Position numbers and translations under genes: made by a program. The notes under the pieces were generated by a model that saw only the letters and a program-made list of their open reading frames with translations, was not told the DNA's origin and made no database searches. Shown here one piece after another: positions 24,562 to 33,796 of a stretch of 64,000 bases of DNA. The stretch is taken from the NCBI RefSeq assembly GCF_001005085.2, contig NZ_LBMU02000100.1:25888-89887 (forward strand), written 5' to 3'. This stretch comes from Streptomyces humi. Lineage in GTDB: Bacteria > Actinomycetota > Actinomycetes > Streptomycetales > Streptomycetaceae. Positions within the stretch are counted from its first letter, which is position 1. The number at the start of each line of letters is the position of its first letter.

Positions 24562-26226
24562 GTGACAACGATCACCCCCGATCCCGGCAACCCCGGCGCC
24601 CGGCGCCCCTCACTTCGCCCCGGAGCGGGTACGCCCGGTACGCTCACCGCCGTGCCACACGCTGATCAGTCCCAAACCACCCAGAAGGGCGTTTCCGTGA
24701 CATATCCGGGGCCGCCACGACCGGTTCAGAACCCCGCCACACCCCTCGCGGAGCTCGCCGATCAGCTGGGGACCGCCGTCCCGGACCGCGCGGACAACGC
24801 CGTGGAGGTCACGGGCATCACCCATGACTCACGCGCGGTCCGCCCCGGCGACCTGTACGCCGCCCTGCCGGGTGCCCGCGCGCACGGCGCCGACTTCGTC
24901 ACCCAGGCCGCCGGCCTGGGCGCGGTCGCCGTACTGGTGGACCCGACGGGGGCCGAGCGGGCCGCCGCGACCGGCCTGCCGGTCCTGGTCGTCGACGACC
25001 CGCGCGCGCGGATGGGCGAACTCGCGGCCACCATCTACGGCCGGCCCGGCCGCGATCTGCTCCAGATCGGCATCACCGGCACCTCGGGCAAGACCACCAC
25101 GGCCTACCTGGTCGAGGGTGGCCTGAAGTCGACCCGCAACACCGGCCTCATCGGCACGGTCGAGATGCGCATCGGCGACGAGCGCATCAAGTCCGAGCGC
25201 ACCACCCCCGAGGCCACCGACCTCCAGGCCCTGTTCGCCGTCATGCGCGAGCGGGGGGTCGAGGCGGTCGCCATGGAGGTCTCGAGCCACGCCCTGGTCC
25301 TCGGCCGGGTCGACGGCTGTGTCTTCGACATCGCCGTCTTCACCAACCTCAGCCCGGAACACATGGAGTTCCACTCCGGCATGGAGGACTACTTCCAGGC
25401 CAAGGCGCAGCTGTTCACCCCGCGGCGCAGCAGGCGGGGCGTGGTCAACGTGGACGACGAGTACGGCCGCCGGCTCGCCCGGGAGGCCACCGTCCCGGTG
25501 GTCACCTACTCGGCCGAGGGCCATCCGGACGCCGACTGGCGCGCCACCGACGTCCACATCGGGCCGATGGACTCCACGTTCACCGTCGTCGGGCCCGAGG
25601 GCGTCCGGATCGCCGCCAAGTCGCCGCTGCCCGGGCCCTTCAACGTGGCGAACACCCTCGCCGCGATCGTCGCCCTCGCCGCCGCGGGAATCGAACCGCA
25701 GACCGCCGCCGACGGCGTCGCCGCCGTTCCCGGGGTCCCGGGCCGCCTGGAGCGCGTGGACGCCGGACAGCCCTACCTCGCGGTCGTGGACTACGCGCAC
25801 AAGACGGACGCCGTCGAGTCCGTCCTCAGGGCCCTGCGCAAGGTCACCAAGGGCCGGCTGCTGATCGTCCTCGGCTGCGGCGGCGACCGCGACCGCACCA
25901 AGCGCGCCCCGATGGGCGCCGCCGCGGCCCGGCTCGCCGACACGGCCGTACTGACCTCCGACAACCCCCGCTCCGAGGACCCCCTCGCCATTCTCGCGAC
26001 CATGCTCGAAGGCGCCGCCGCGGTGCCCGCCCACGAGCGCGGCGAGGTGCTGCTCTTCGAGGAGCGGGCCGCCGCGATCGAGGCCGCCGTCGCCCGGGCG
26101 CACCCCGGCGACACCGTGCTGGTCGCAGGCAAGGGCCACGAGCAGGGCCAGGACATCGCCGGCGTGATCCGTCCCTTCGACGACCGCCAGGTGCTTCGCG
26201 AAGCCATCCGGAAAACCCAGGGATGA
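24562..26226 (+). CDS. murE: UDP-MurNAc-L-Ala-D-Glu:diaminopimelate ligase
   Basis: 554 residues from GTG 24562. Mur ligase motifs are the ATP loop ITGTSGKTTTAYLVEGG, SSHALVLGRVDG, FTNLSPEHMEFHSGMEDYF, PGRLERVDAG and VVDYAHKTDAVESVL, and the amino-acid pocket TSDNPRSEDP, whose DNPR core marks diaminopimelate-adding MurE. Streptomyces wall contains LL-DAP. The first 45 residues are not conserved-looking, and GTG 24652 (preceded by TACGCT at 7 nt, possibly leaderless) or GTG 24697 would give the usual length of about 510. The last 20 bases are part of a local duplication. Confidence 0.93.
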   Translation: MTTITPDPGNPGARRPSLRPGAGTPGTLTAVPHADQSQTTQKGVSVTYPGPPRPVQNPATPLAELADQLGTAVPDRADNAVEVTGITHDSRAVRPGDLYAALPGARAHGADFVTQAAGLGAVAVLVDPTGAERAAATGLPVLVVDDPRARMGELAATIYGRPGRDLLQIGITGTSGKTTTAYLVEGGLKSTRNTGLIGTVEMRIGDERIKSERTTPEATDLQALFAVMRERGVEAVAMEVSSHALVLGRVDGCVFDIAVFTNLSPEHMEFHSGMEDYFQAKAQLFTPRRSRRGVVNVDDEYGRRLAREATVPVVTYSAEGHPDADWRATDVHIGPMDSTFTVVGPEGVRIAAKSPLPGPFNVANTLAAIVALAAAGIEPQTAADGVAAVPGVPGRLERVDAGQPYLAVVDYAHKTDAVESVLRALRKVTKGRLLIVLGCGGDRDRTKRAPMGAAAARLADTAVLTSDNPRSEDPLAILATMLEGAAAVPAHERGEVLLFEERAAAIEAAVARAHPGDTVLVAGKGHEQGQDIAGVIRPFDDRQVLREAIRKTQG

Positions 26227-26251
26227 AAATCCAGAAGACCCAGGGGATGAA
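26207..26251. repeat. Imperfect direct repeat at the murE-murF junction
   Basis: TCCGGAAAACCCAGGGATGAA (26207-26227) is repeated as TCCAGAAGACCCAGGGGATGAA (26230-26251). The first copy contains the murE stop and the second supplies the AGGGG ribosome binding site for the murF GTG at 26255. Confidence 0.7.
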
Positions 26252-26254
26252 CTT

Positions 26255-27682
26255 GTGATCGCCCTCTCTCTCGCCGAGATCGCAGCAGTCGTCGGCGGGC
26301 AGACGCACGACATACCGGATCCGTCCGTCCAGGTCACCGGGGAGGTCGTCCGGGACTCCCGGGAGGCCGGACCGGGCAGCCTGTTCGCCGCCTTCGTGGG
26401 CGAACGCGTGGACGGCCACGACTTCGCGGCCCAGGTCGTCGCACAGGGCGCGGTCGCCGTACTGGCGTCGCGTCCCGTCGGCGTGCCCGCGATCGTCGTG
26501 GACGACGTCCAGACCGCCCTCGGCGCCCTGGCCCGTCATGTCGTACGACGGCTCGGCGCGACCCTCGTGGCGCTGACCGGCTCGGCCGGCAAGACCAGTA
26601 CCAAGGACCTCATCGCCCAGGTGCTGCGCACCAAGGCGCCGACCGTGTTCACGCCGGGCTCCCTCAACAACGAGATCGGGCTGCCGCTGACCGCCCTGTC
26701 CGCCACCGAGGAGACGAGGTTCCTGGTGCTGGAGATGGGCGCCCGCGGCATCGGGCACATCCGCTACCTGGCGGACCTGACGCCCCCGCGGATCGGCCTG
26801 GTCCTCAACGTCGGCACCGCCCACATCGGGGAGTTCGGCGGCCGGGAGCAGATCGCCCAGGCCAAGGGCGAGTTGGTGGAGGCGCTGCCGTCGGCCGACG
26901 AGGGCGGCGCCGCGATCCTCAACGCGGACGACCCGCTGGTCCGGGCCATGGCCTCCCGTACCAAGGCGAAGGTGGTCCTTTTCGGAGAGTCGGCCGAAGC
27001 GGACGTACGCGCCGAGAACGTACGACTCACGGACACGGGACAGCCCGCGTTCAGCCTTCACACACCCTCCGGTGCAAGCGATGTGACCATGCGCCTGTAC
27101 GGTGAGCACCACGTGTCGAACGCGCTCGCCGCGGCCGCCGTCGCCCATGAGCTGGGCATGTCCGTGGATGAGATCGCCACCGCGCTCTCCGAGGCGGGCT
27201 CCCTCTCCCGCTGGCGTATGGAGGTCACCGAGCGCCCGGACGGCGTGACCATCGTCAACGACGCCTACAACGCCAACCCCGAGTCCATGCGAGCCGCGCT
27301 GCGCGCGCTCGCGGCCATGGGCACAGCCTCACAGGCAAAGGGGGGACGCACGTGGGCGGTGCTCGGCAAGATGGCCGAGCTCGGGGACGAGGCGCTCGCC
27401 GAGCACGACGCGGTCGGACGGCTAGCCGTCCGGCTCAATGTCGGCAAGCTCGTCGCCGTCGGGGGAGTGGAAGCCTCCTGGCTGCAACTGGGCGCATATA
27501 ACGAGGGTTCGTGGGGTGAGGAGTCGGTGCACGTGTCCGACGCACAGGCGGCGGTCGACCTGTTGCGCAGCGAGTTGCGCCCGGGGGACGTCGTACTCGT
27601 GAAGGCGTCACGTTCGGTGGGCCTGGAGAGCGTTGCGCAGGCGCTCCTGGAGTCCGGTGCCGAGGGTGTTGATGCCCGATGA
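26255..27682 (+). CDS. murF: UDP-MurNAc-tripeptide:D-Ala-D-Ala ligase
   Basis: 475 residues. Markers are SREAGPGSLFAAFVGERVDGHDF, the ATP loop ALTGSAGKTSTKDLIAQVL, TPGSLNNEIGLPLTAL, LEMGARGIGHIRYL, and the C-terminal TIVNDAYNANPESMRAAL. It adds D-Ala-D-Ala to complete the pentapeptide. GTG start 28 bp after murE, with a ribosome binding site lying inside a duplicated segment. The stop overlaps the mraY ATG (ATGA). Confidence 0.95.
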   Translation: MIALSLAEIAAVVGGQTHDIPDPSVQVTGEVVRDSREAGPGSLFAAFVGERVDGHDFAAQVVAQGAVAVLASRPVGVPAIVVDDVQTALGALARHVVRRLGATLVALTGSAGKTSTKDLIAQVLRTKAPTVFTPGSLNNEIGLPLTALSATEETRFLVLEMGARGIGHIRYLADLTPPRIGLVLNVGTAHIGEFGGREQIAQAKGELVEALPSADEGGAAILNADDPLVRAMASRTKAKVVLFGESAEADVRAENVRLTDTGQPAFSLHTPSGASDVTMRLYGEHHVSNALAAAAVAHELGMSVDEIATALSEAGSLSRWRMEVTERPDGVTIVNDAYNANPESMRAALRALAAMGTASQAKGGRTWAVLGKMAELGDEALAEHDAVGRLAVRLNVGKLVAVGGVEASWLQLGAYNEGSWGEESVHVSDAQAAVDLLRSELRPGDVVLVKASRSVGLESVAQALLESGAEGVDAR

Positions 27683-28752
27683 TGAAGCAGATCCTCTTCT
27701 CGGGTGTCATCGGTCTCTTCCTGACGCTGATCGGCACCCCGCTGCTGATCAAGCTCCTCGCCCGCAAGGGCTACGGCCAGTACATCCGTGACGACGGCCC
27801 GCGCGAGCACGCCAGCAAGCGCGGTACGCCGACGATGGGCGGTATCGCCTTCATCCTGTCGACGGTCGCCGCCTACTTCCTGTCCAAGGTGATCACCGGC
27901 TACACCCCGACCTACTCGGGCCTGCTGGTGCTCGGCCTGATGTGCGGGATGGGCCTGGTCGGCTTCCTGGACGACTACATCAAGATCGTCAAGCGGCGTT
28001 CGCTGGGTCTGCGGGCCAAGGCGAAGATGGCCGGCCAGCTGATCGTCGGCATCGCGTTCGCGGTGCTCTCGCTCCAGTTCGCCGACGCCCGCGGGAACAC
28101 CCCGGCCTCCACCAAGCTGTCGTTCATCACGGACTTCGGCTGGTCCATCGGCCCGGTGCTGTTCGTGGTCTGGGCGCTCTTCATGATCCTGGCGATGTCC
28201 AACGGCGTGAACCTGACGGACGGTCTGGACGGCCTCGCCACCGGTGCCTCGGTGCTCGTCTTCGGCGCCTACACGTTCATCGGCGTCTGGCAGTTCCAGG
28301 AGTCCTGCGCCAACGCGACGACACTGACCAACCCCAACGCCTGCTACGAGGTGCGCGATCCGCTGGACCTCGCGGTCATCGCCTCCGCGCTGATGGGTTC
28401 CTGCCTCGGCTTCCTGTGGTGGAACACCTCGCCGGCCAAGATCTTCATGGGTGACACCGGTTCGCTCGCGCTCGGCGGTGTCCTCACCGGCCTCGCGATC
28501 CTGTCCCGCACCGAACTCCTCGTGGCCATCATGGGCGGCCTGTTCGTCCTCATCACCATGTCGGTGGTCATCCAGGTCGGCTCCTTCCGGCTCACCGGGA
28601 AGCGCGTCTTCCGGATGGCGCCGCTCCAGCACCACTTCGAACTCAAGGGCTGGTCCGAGGTACTTGTGGTGGTCCGTTTCTGGATCATCCAGGGCATCTG
28701 TGTGATCGTCGGACTGGGCCTCTTCTACGCAGGATGGGCAGCGGACAAGTGA
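27679..28752 (+). CDS. mraY: Phospho-MurNAc-pentapeptide transferase MraY
   Basis: 357 residues with about ten membrane helices. Catalytic features are KRGTPTMGGIAFI near the N-terminus, the Asp pair in GLVGFLDDYIKI, NLTDGLDGLATG, and FMGDTGSLALGG with FRMAPLQHHFELKGW. It makes lipid I by transferring phospho-MurNAc-pentapeptide to undecaprenyl phosphate at the inner face of the membrane. The ATG overlaps the murF stop by 4 nt and its own stop overlaps murD. Confidence 0.96.
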   Translation: MMKQILFSGVIGLFLTLIGTPLLIKLLARKGYGQYIRDDGPREHASKRGTPTMGGIAFILSTVAAYFLSKVITGYTPTYSGLLVLGLMCGMGLVGFLDDYIKIVKRRSLGLRAKAKMAGQLIVGIAFAVLSLQFADARGNTPASTKLSFITDFGWSIGPVLFVVWALFMILAMSNGVNLTDGLDGLATGASVLVFGAYTFIGVWQFQESCANATTLTNPNACYEVRDPLDLAVIASALMGSCLGFLWWNTSPAKIFMGDTGSLALGGVLTGLAILSRTELLVAIMGGLFVLITMSVVIQVGSFRLTGKRVFRMAPLQHHFELKGWSEVLVVVRFWIIQGICVIVGLGLFYAGWAADK

Positions 28753-30176
28753 CCTCCACGGTGCCTACCGGTCCTTCAGGGTTCCAGGGCAAGCACGTCA
28801 CCGTCGCCGGGCTCGGCGTCTCCGGGGTCCCGGCGGCCAAGGTGCTGCACGCGCGCGGGGCGGTCGTCACGGTCGTCAACGACGGCGACGACGCCCGCGC
28901 CCGCGAGCAGGCCGCCGAACTGGAGGCGCTGGGCGTCACGGTCCGGCTCGGTGACGGCGCGACCCTGCCGGAGGGCACCGAACTGATCGTCACCGCGCCC
29001 GGCTGGAAGCCCGACAAGCCGCTGTTCCAGGCCGCCCGCGAGGCCGGCGTCGACATCTGGGGCGATGTCGAGCTGGCCTGGCGGCTCCGGGGCCCCGACG
29101 CGGCCCCCTGGCTGGCCGTCACGGGCACCAACGGCAAGACCACCACCGTCCAGATGCTGGCGTCGATCCTGAAGGCGGCGGGCCTGCGCACGGCCGCCGT
29201 CGGCAACATCGGCGTCTCGCTGCTCGACGCGGTCCTCGGGGACGAGCGGTACGACGTGCTGGCCGTCGAGTTGTCGAGTTATCAGCTGCACTGGGCGCCC
29301 TCCCTGCGCGCCCACTCGGCGGCCGTGCTGAACCTCGCCCCCGACCACCTCGACTGGCACGGCTCCATGGAGGCCTACGCGGCAGACAAGGGCCGCATCT
29401 ACGAGGGCAACCAGGTCGCCTGCGTGTACAACGTCGCCGACAAGCTCACGGAGGACCTGGTCCGCGAAGCGGACGTGGCGGAGGGCTGCCGCGCGATCGG
29501 CTTCACCCTCGGCGCCCCGGCACCCTCCCAACTCGGTGTCGTGGACGGCATCCTGGTCGACCGCGCCTTCGTGGCGAACCGGCAGAAGAACGCCCAGGAG
29601 CTTGCCGAGGTCTCCGACGTCAACCCGCCGGCCCCGCACAACATCGCCAACGCCCTTGCCGCGGCGGCCCTCGCGCGCGCCTTCGGGGTTCCGCCCACGG
29701 CCGTCCGCGACGGGCTGCGGAACTTCTCGCCGGACGCCCACCGCATCGCGCACGTCGCCGACGTGGACGGGGTCGCGTACATCGACGACTCCAAGGCCAC
29801 CAACACGCACGCGGCGGAAGCCTCGTTGGCGTCATATGAACCGATCGTATGGATTGCGGGCGGTCTGGCGAAGGGCGCCACCTTCGACGAACTGGTCGCC
29901 AGGTCGGCGAAGCGGCTCCGCGGCGCGGTGCTGATCGGCGCCGATCGCGCCCTCATCCGTGACGCCCTCGCGCGACACGCGCCGGAAGTACCCGTCGTCG
30001 ACCTCGACCGGACCGACACTGGGGCGATGCTCGCGGCGGTCCAGGAGGCCCGGCGGCTCGCCGTCCCGGGAGACACGGTGCTTCTCGCACCCGCCTGTGC
30101 CTCCATGGACATGTTCGCCAACTACAACCAGCGCGGTGACGCGTTCGCCCAGGCCGTTCGCGAACTCGGCGCCTGA
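28749..30176 (+). CDS. murD: UDP-MurNAc-L-Ala:D-glutamate ligase
   Basis: About 475 residues. Motifs are VTVAGLGVSGVPAAKVLHARG, LIVTAPGWKPDKPLFQAA, the ATP loop AVTGTNGKTTTVQML, VELSSYQLHWAP, NLAPDHLDWHGSMEAYAADKG and YIDDSKATNTHAAEASL. It adds D-Glu to UDP-MurNAc-L-Ala. GTG 28749 overlaps the mraY stop as GTGA, matching the coupling seen elsewhere in the cluster; ATG 28734 is in frame and would give a 19-bp overlap. Confidence 0.95.
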   Translation: MTSTVPTGPSGFQGKHVTVAGLGVSGVPAAKVLHARGAVVTVVNDGDDARAREQAAELEALGVTVRLGDGATLPEGTELIVTAPGWKPDKPLFQAAREAGVDIWGDVELAWRLRGPDAAPWLAVTGTNGKTTTVQMLASILKAAGLRTAAVGNIGVSLLDAVLGDERYDVLAVELSSYQLHWAPSLRAHSAAVLNLAPDHLDWHGSMEAYAADKGRIYEGNQVACVYNVADKLTEDLVREADVAEGCRAIGFTLGAPAPSQLGVVDGILVDRAFVANRQKNAQELAEVSDVNPPAPHNIANALAAAALARAFGVPPTAVRDGLRNFSPDAHRIAHVADVDGVAYIDDSKATNTHAAEASLASYEPIVWIAGGLAKGATFDELVARSAKRLRGAVLIGADRALIRDALARHAPEVPVVDLDRTDTGAMLAAVQEARRLAVPGDTVLLAPACASMDMFANYNQRGDAFAQAVRELGA

Positions 30177-30242
30177 CCCGGCCGCCTGCCGGGCGACCTT
30201 GGGAGGGACGCGTGCGACGGTCGACGATCAGCGGAGGCGTTG

Positions 30243-31598
30243 ATGCCCGGTAGCCGCACCGGCCGCCCGCCCGTGCAGCGGGCGGCGCGCAGGCCCGCCG
30301 CTTCCCGCACGACGCGCGAGAACCCGCTGCGGCGGCTCTACACCCGCGCCCACCGGGCCTGGGACCGGCCGCTCACCGCGTACTACCTGATCCTCGGCGG
30401 CAGCCTGCTGATCATCGTGCTCGGTCTGGTGATGGTCTACTCGGCCTCCCAGATCACCGCGCTCCAGATGTCGCTGCCGGGGTCGTTCTTCTTCCGCAAA
30501 CAGTTCCTGGCCGCGTGCATCGGCGGGGTGCTGCTGCTGGTCGCGTCCCGGATGCCGGTGAAGCTGCACCGCGCGCTCGCCTATCCGATCCTCGCCGGTG
30601 CCGTCTTCATGATGGTGCTGGTGCAGGTACCGGGGATAGGGATGTCGGTCAACGGCAACCAGAACTGGATCTCGCTGGGCGGCTCCTTCCAGATCCAGCC
30701 CAGCGAGTTCGGCAAGCTCGCCCTGGTGCTGTGGGGCGCCGACCTGATGGCGCGCAAACAGGAGAAGCGGCTGCTGACCCAGTGGAAGCACATGCTGGTG
30801 CCGCTGGTCCCGGTCAGCTTCCTGCTGCTCGGGCTGATCATGCTCGGCGGCGACATGGGCACCGCGATCATCCTGACCGCGATCCTGTTCGGCGTGCTGT
30901 GGCTGGCCGGGGCGCCGACCCGGCTGTTCGCGGGGGTGCTGTCGATCGCCGGCCTGCTCGGGGTGATCCTCATCAAGACCAGCCCCAACCGGATGGCCCG
31001 GCTCGCCTGCATCGGCGCCACCGAGCCGAAGACCGGGGTCGCCGACTGCTGGCAGGCGGTGCACGGCATCTATGCCCTGGCCAGTGGCGGGCTGTTCGGC
31101 TCGGGACTGGGCGCGAGTGTGGAAAAATGGGGCCAACTGCCAGAAGCCCACACCGACTTCATCTTCGCCGTCACCGGTGAGGAACTGGGCCTGGCGGGGA
31201 CGCTGTCGGTACTGGCCCTCTTCGCGGCTCTAGGCTATGCGGGTATCCGCGTGGCCGGACGCACGGAGGACCCCTTCGTGAGGTACGCCGCGGGAGGCGT
31301 GACCACCTGGATCACCGCCCAGGCGGTGATCAACATCGGTGCGGTGCTCGGCCTGCTGCCGATCGCCGGCGTCCCCCTCCCGCTGTTCTCCTACGGGGGC
31401 TCCGCCCTGCTGCCGACCATGTTCGCCATCGGGCTGCTGATCGCCTTCGCGCGCGACGAGCCCGCTGCGCGGGCGGCGCTTGCGATGCGGCAACCCCGCT
31501 TTGGTAGAAAGCGGGGAGCCGGGGGTCCTCGCGGACCCCGGAGATGGAACACGATGCGACGGCGCGCCCCGGTGGCGCGCTCGTCCGGAGAGCGGTGA
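30243..31598 (+). CDS. ftsW: Septal peptidoglycan polymerase FtsW
   Basis: 451 residues of the SEDS family with about ten membrane helices. Family signatures are VMVYSASQITAL near helix 1, NGNQNWISLGGSFQIQPSEFGKLAL, LGGDMGTAI and FIFAVTGEELGL, and the terminal block PLPLFSYGGSALLPTMFAIGLL. Works with FtsI as the septal glycosyltransferase. The ATG at 30243 is preceded by GGAGG (a TTG one codon upstream is possible). The C-terminal tail is basic. Confidence 0.95.
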   Translation: MPGSRTGRPPVQRAARRPAASRTTRENPLRRLYTRAHRAWDRPLTAYYLILGGSLLIIVLGLVMVYSASQITALQMSLPGSFFFRKQFLAACIGGVLLLVASRMPVKLHRALAYPILAGAVFMMVLVQVPGIGMSVNGNQNWISLGGSFQIQPSEFGKLALVLWGADLMARKQEKRLLTQWKHMLVPLVPVSFLLLGLIMLGGDMGTAIILTAILFGVLWLAGAPTRLFAGVLSIAGLLGVILIKTSPNRMARLACIGATEPKTGVADCWQAVHGIYALASGGLFGSGLGASVEKWGQLPEAHTDFIFAVTGEELGLAGTLSVLALFAALGYAGIRVAGRTEDPFVRYAAGGVTTWITAQAVINIGAVLGLLPIAGVPLPLFSYGGSALLPTMFAIGLLIAFARDEPAARAALAMRQPRFGRKRGAGGPRGPRRWNTMRRRAPVARSSGER

Positions 31599-31604
31599 AT
31601 TTCG

Positions 31605-32693
31605 GTGCATGTCGTACTCGCTGGTGGGGGGACCGCCGGCCACATCGAGCCCGCGCTCGCCCTCGCGGACGCCCTGCGCAGGCAGGACCCCACCGTGGGG
31701 ATCACGGCCCTGGGCACGGAGCGCGGCCTGGAGACCAGGCTCGTACCGGAGCGCGGTTACGAGCTGGCGCTGATCCCGGCGGTGCCGCTGCCCCGCAAGC
31801 CCACCCCGGAACTGATCACCGTCCCCGGCCGGCTGCGCGGCACCATCAAGGCCGCCGAGCAGATCCTGGAGCGCACCAAGGCGGACTGCGTGGTCGGCTT
31901 CGGCGGCTACGTCGCCCTGCCCGGCTATCTCGCCGCCAAGCGCCTCGGGGTGCCGATCGTGATCCACGAGGCCAACGCCCGCCCCGGCCTGGCCAACAAG
32001 ATCGGCTCCCGGTACGCGGCCAGGGTCGCCGTCTCCACGCCCGACAGCAAGCTGCGTGACGCCCGCTACATCGGCATCCCGCTGCGCCGCTCCATCTCCG
32101 TCCTGGACCGCGCCGCCGCCCGCCCGGAGGCCCGCCACCGCTTCGGCCTCGACCCCAACCTGCCCACGCTGCTGGTCTCCGGCGGCTCGCAGGGCGCCCG
32201 GCGGCTCAACGAGGTCGTCCAGCAGGTCGCGCCCTGGCTCCAGCAGGCGGGCATCCAGATCCTGCACGCGGTCGGCCCGAAGAACGAACTGCCACAGGTG
32301 CACCAGATGCCGGGAATGCCCCCGTACATCCCGGTAAGTTACCTGGACCGGATGGACCTCGCGTACGCCGCGGCCGACATGATGCTCTGCCGCGCCGGCG
32401 CGATGACCGTCGCCGAACTCTCCGCCGTCGGGCTCCCGGCCGCCTACGTCCCGCTGCCCATCGGCAACGGCGAACAGCGGCTGAACGCGCAGCCGGTGGT
32501 CAAGGCCGGCGGCGGCCTGCTGGTCGACGACGCGGAACTCACCCCGGAGTGGGTGCAGCAGAACGTGCTGCCCGTCCTCGCCGACCCGCACCGGCTGTAC
32601 GAGATGTCCCGTGCGGCAAGCGAGTTCGGCCGCCGGGACGCCGACGACCTGCTCGTCGGCATGGTGTACGAGGCGATCGCCTCGAGCCGGTAG
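31605..32693 (+). CDS. murG: Lipid II synthase MurG
   Basis: 362 residues of GT-B glycosyltransferase fold. Signatures are VVLAGGGTAGHIEPALALADALR at the N-terminus, VVGFGGYVALPGYLAAKRLGVP, HEANARPGLANK, LLVSGGSQGARRLNEVV, and the UDP-GlcNAc site RAGAMTVAELSAVGLPAAYVPLP with NAQPVVKAGGG. It converts lipid I to lipid II at the cytoplasmic face. GTG start 6 bp after ftsW. No murC follows, unlike mycobacteria. Confidence 0.96.
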   Translation: MHVVLAGGGTAGHIEPALALADALRRQDPTVGITALGTERGLETRLVPERGYELALIPAVPLPRKPTPELITVPGRLRGTIKAAEQILERTKADCVVGFGGYVALPGYLAAKRLGVPIVIHEANARPGLANKIGSRYAARVAVSTPDSKLRDARYIGIPLRRSISVLDRAAARPEARHRFGLDPNLPTLLVSGGSQGARRLNEVVQQVAPWLQQAGIQILHAVGPKNELPQVHQMPGMPPYIPVSYLDRMDLAYAAADMMLCRAGAMTVAELSAVGLPAAYVPLPIGNGEQRLNAQPVVKAGGGLLVDDAELTPEWVQQNVLPVLADPHRLYEMSRAASEFGRRDADDLLVGMVYEAIASSR

Positions 32694-32722
32694 GACCGTA
32701 TGACGAAAGGCGAGTGAGCAGC

Positions 32723-33517
32723 GTGGCCGGACCGACCACCGCCGAGCGCGGTGAACGCCAGCAGGAGTCGTCCGGCCCGCCGCCCGCAAGGGTGTTGAGG
32801 AAGCGCCGCCTTCGTGTGATCGTCATCCTGGCCGTCCTGCTGCTGCTCCTCGGCGGCGGTTCCGGTTGGCTGCTGTACGGCTCCCCGTGGCTGCGTGTAC
32901 GGCATGTCTCCGTCTCCGGTACGGCCGTTCTGACGCCGGAGCAGGTCCTCGCGGCCGCCGCGGTCCCCGTCGGGGCGCCGATGGTCTCCGTCGACACCGA
33001 CGGCATCGAGGCCCGGCTGCGCCGGGAACTGCCCCGGATCGACGAGGTCGACGTCGTTCGTTCCTGGCCCCACGGAATCGGGCTGAAAGTCATTGAACGC
33101 ACGCCGGTTCTGCTCATCGCAAAGGGTGGAAAATTCACCGAAGTGGACAAGGAAGGCGTCCGTTTCGCCACGGTTTCGCAGGCGCCGAAAGGTGCTCCGG
33201 CACTGGAACTGAGCCTCGCCCGGCCGGGTTCCGCCACCGCCAGCCTGCGCCGGTTCGGTACCGAACGCCTGGTGCGGGAGGCGGTCGCGATCGCGGGTGA
33301 CATTCCGGCCGCGGTCCGCAGGGACACCAGGACCCTCAAGGTCCGTTCCTACGACGACATCTCGCTGCTGCTGACCGGCGGCCGCGTCGTGCAGTGGGGC
33401 AGTGCCGAGAACGGCGCGGCCAAGGCGCGCACGCTCACCGCGCTGATGAAAGCGGCTGCCGGTGCGCGGCACTTCGATGTGAGCGTTCCCACCGCCCCTG
33501 CGTCATCGGCGAGTTGA
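32723..33517 (+). CDS. ftsQ: Cell division protein FtsQ
   Basis: 264 residues from GTG 32723 (GTG 32714 gives 267). A cytoplasmic basic segment is followed by one membrane helix (VIVILAVLLLLLGGGSGWLLYG). The POTRA domain begins RVRHVSVSGTAVLTPEQVLAAAAVPVGAPM with RIDEVDVVRSWPHGIGLKVIERTPV, then the FtsQ domain. It links cytoplasmic and periplasmic divisome parts with FtsL and DivIC. It is the last gene before the 279-bp ftsZ promoter region. Confidence 0.93.
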   Translation: MAGPTTAERGERQQESSGPPPARVLRKRRLRVIVILAVLLLLLGGGSGWLLYGSPWLRVRHVSVSGTAVLTPEQVLAAAAVPVGAPMVSVDTDGIEARLRRELPRIDEVDVVRSWPHGIGLKVIERTPVLLIAKGGKFTEVDKEGVRFATVSQAPKGAPALELSLARPGSATASLRRFGTERLVREAVAIAGDIPAAVRRDTRTLKVRSYDDISLLLTGGRVVQWGSAENGAAKARTLTALMKAAAGARHFDVSVPTAPASSAS

Positions 33518-33545
33518 CGCACATCAGCGCAGGCCAGCACCCTGG

Positions 33546-33576
33546 TTGGGCACTGCTACGGCTGATCACATAGGGT
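33546..33576 (+). promoter_or_regulatory. Putative upstream ftsZ promoter
   Basis: TTGGGC (33546-33551), 19-bp spacer, TAGGGT (33571-33576), followed by an A-rich patch GAAAAGAAAAAC. Spacing is slightly long. Confidence 0.4.
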
Positions 33577-33607
33577 GAAAAGAAAAACGGGAGGTTCGGC
33601 GTGTTCG

Positions 33608-33637
33608 TTGAACGGGCGCCACTTGTCGACTTAGTGT
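33608..33637 (+). promoter_or_regulatory. Putative ftsZ promoter
   Basis: TTGAAC (33608-33613), 18-bp spacer, TAGTGT (33632-33637). ftsZ of S. coelicolor is known to have several promoters in this interval, one raised sharply in sporulating hyphae. Which one this corresponds to cannot be decided from the sequence alone. Confidence 0.5.
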
Positions 33638-33672
33638 CCTGTTCAGAAGACTCCAGGGAACAGACACACTGG

Positions 33673-33693
33673 TAACCCTAAACTTCAGGGTTA
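33673..33693. repeat. TAACCCT inverted repeat upstream of ftsZ
   Basis: TAACCCT-N7-AGGGTTA, immediately followed by a second half-site GGGTTCGGG. It lies about 100 bp before the ftsZ GTG and within the promoter region, so it may be an operator. Confidence 0.6.
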
Positions 33694-33796
33694 GGGTTCG
33701 GGTCGGCGCTACGGACCGTCCCATTCGGCATCCGCCGTCCCGCGCGGGAACACCGCACGGAGACGGCAACGTAATTCGAGGCGAGAGGCCTTCGAC

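Noticed and set aside
33673..33702. Telomere-like AACCCTAA/GGGTTA sequence
   Set aside because: Streptomyces telomeres do not use this repeat, and the site is inside the core division cluster. It is better read as an inverted repeat in the ftsZ promoter region.
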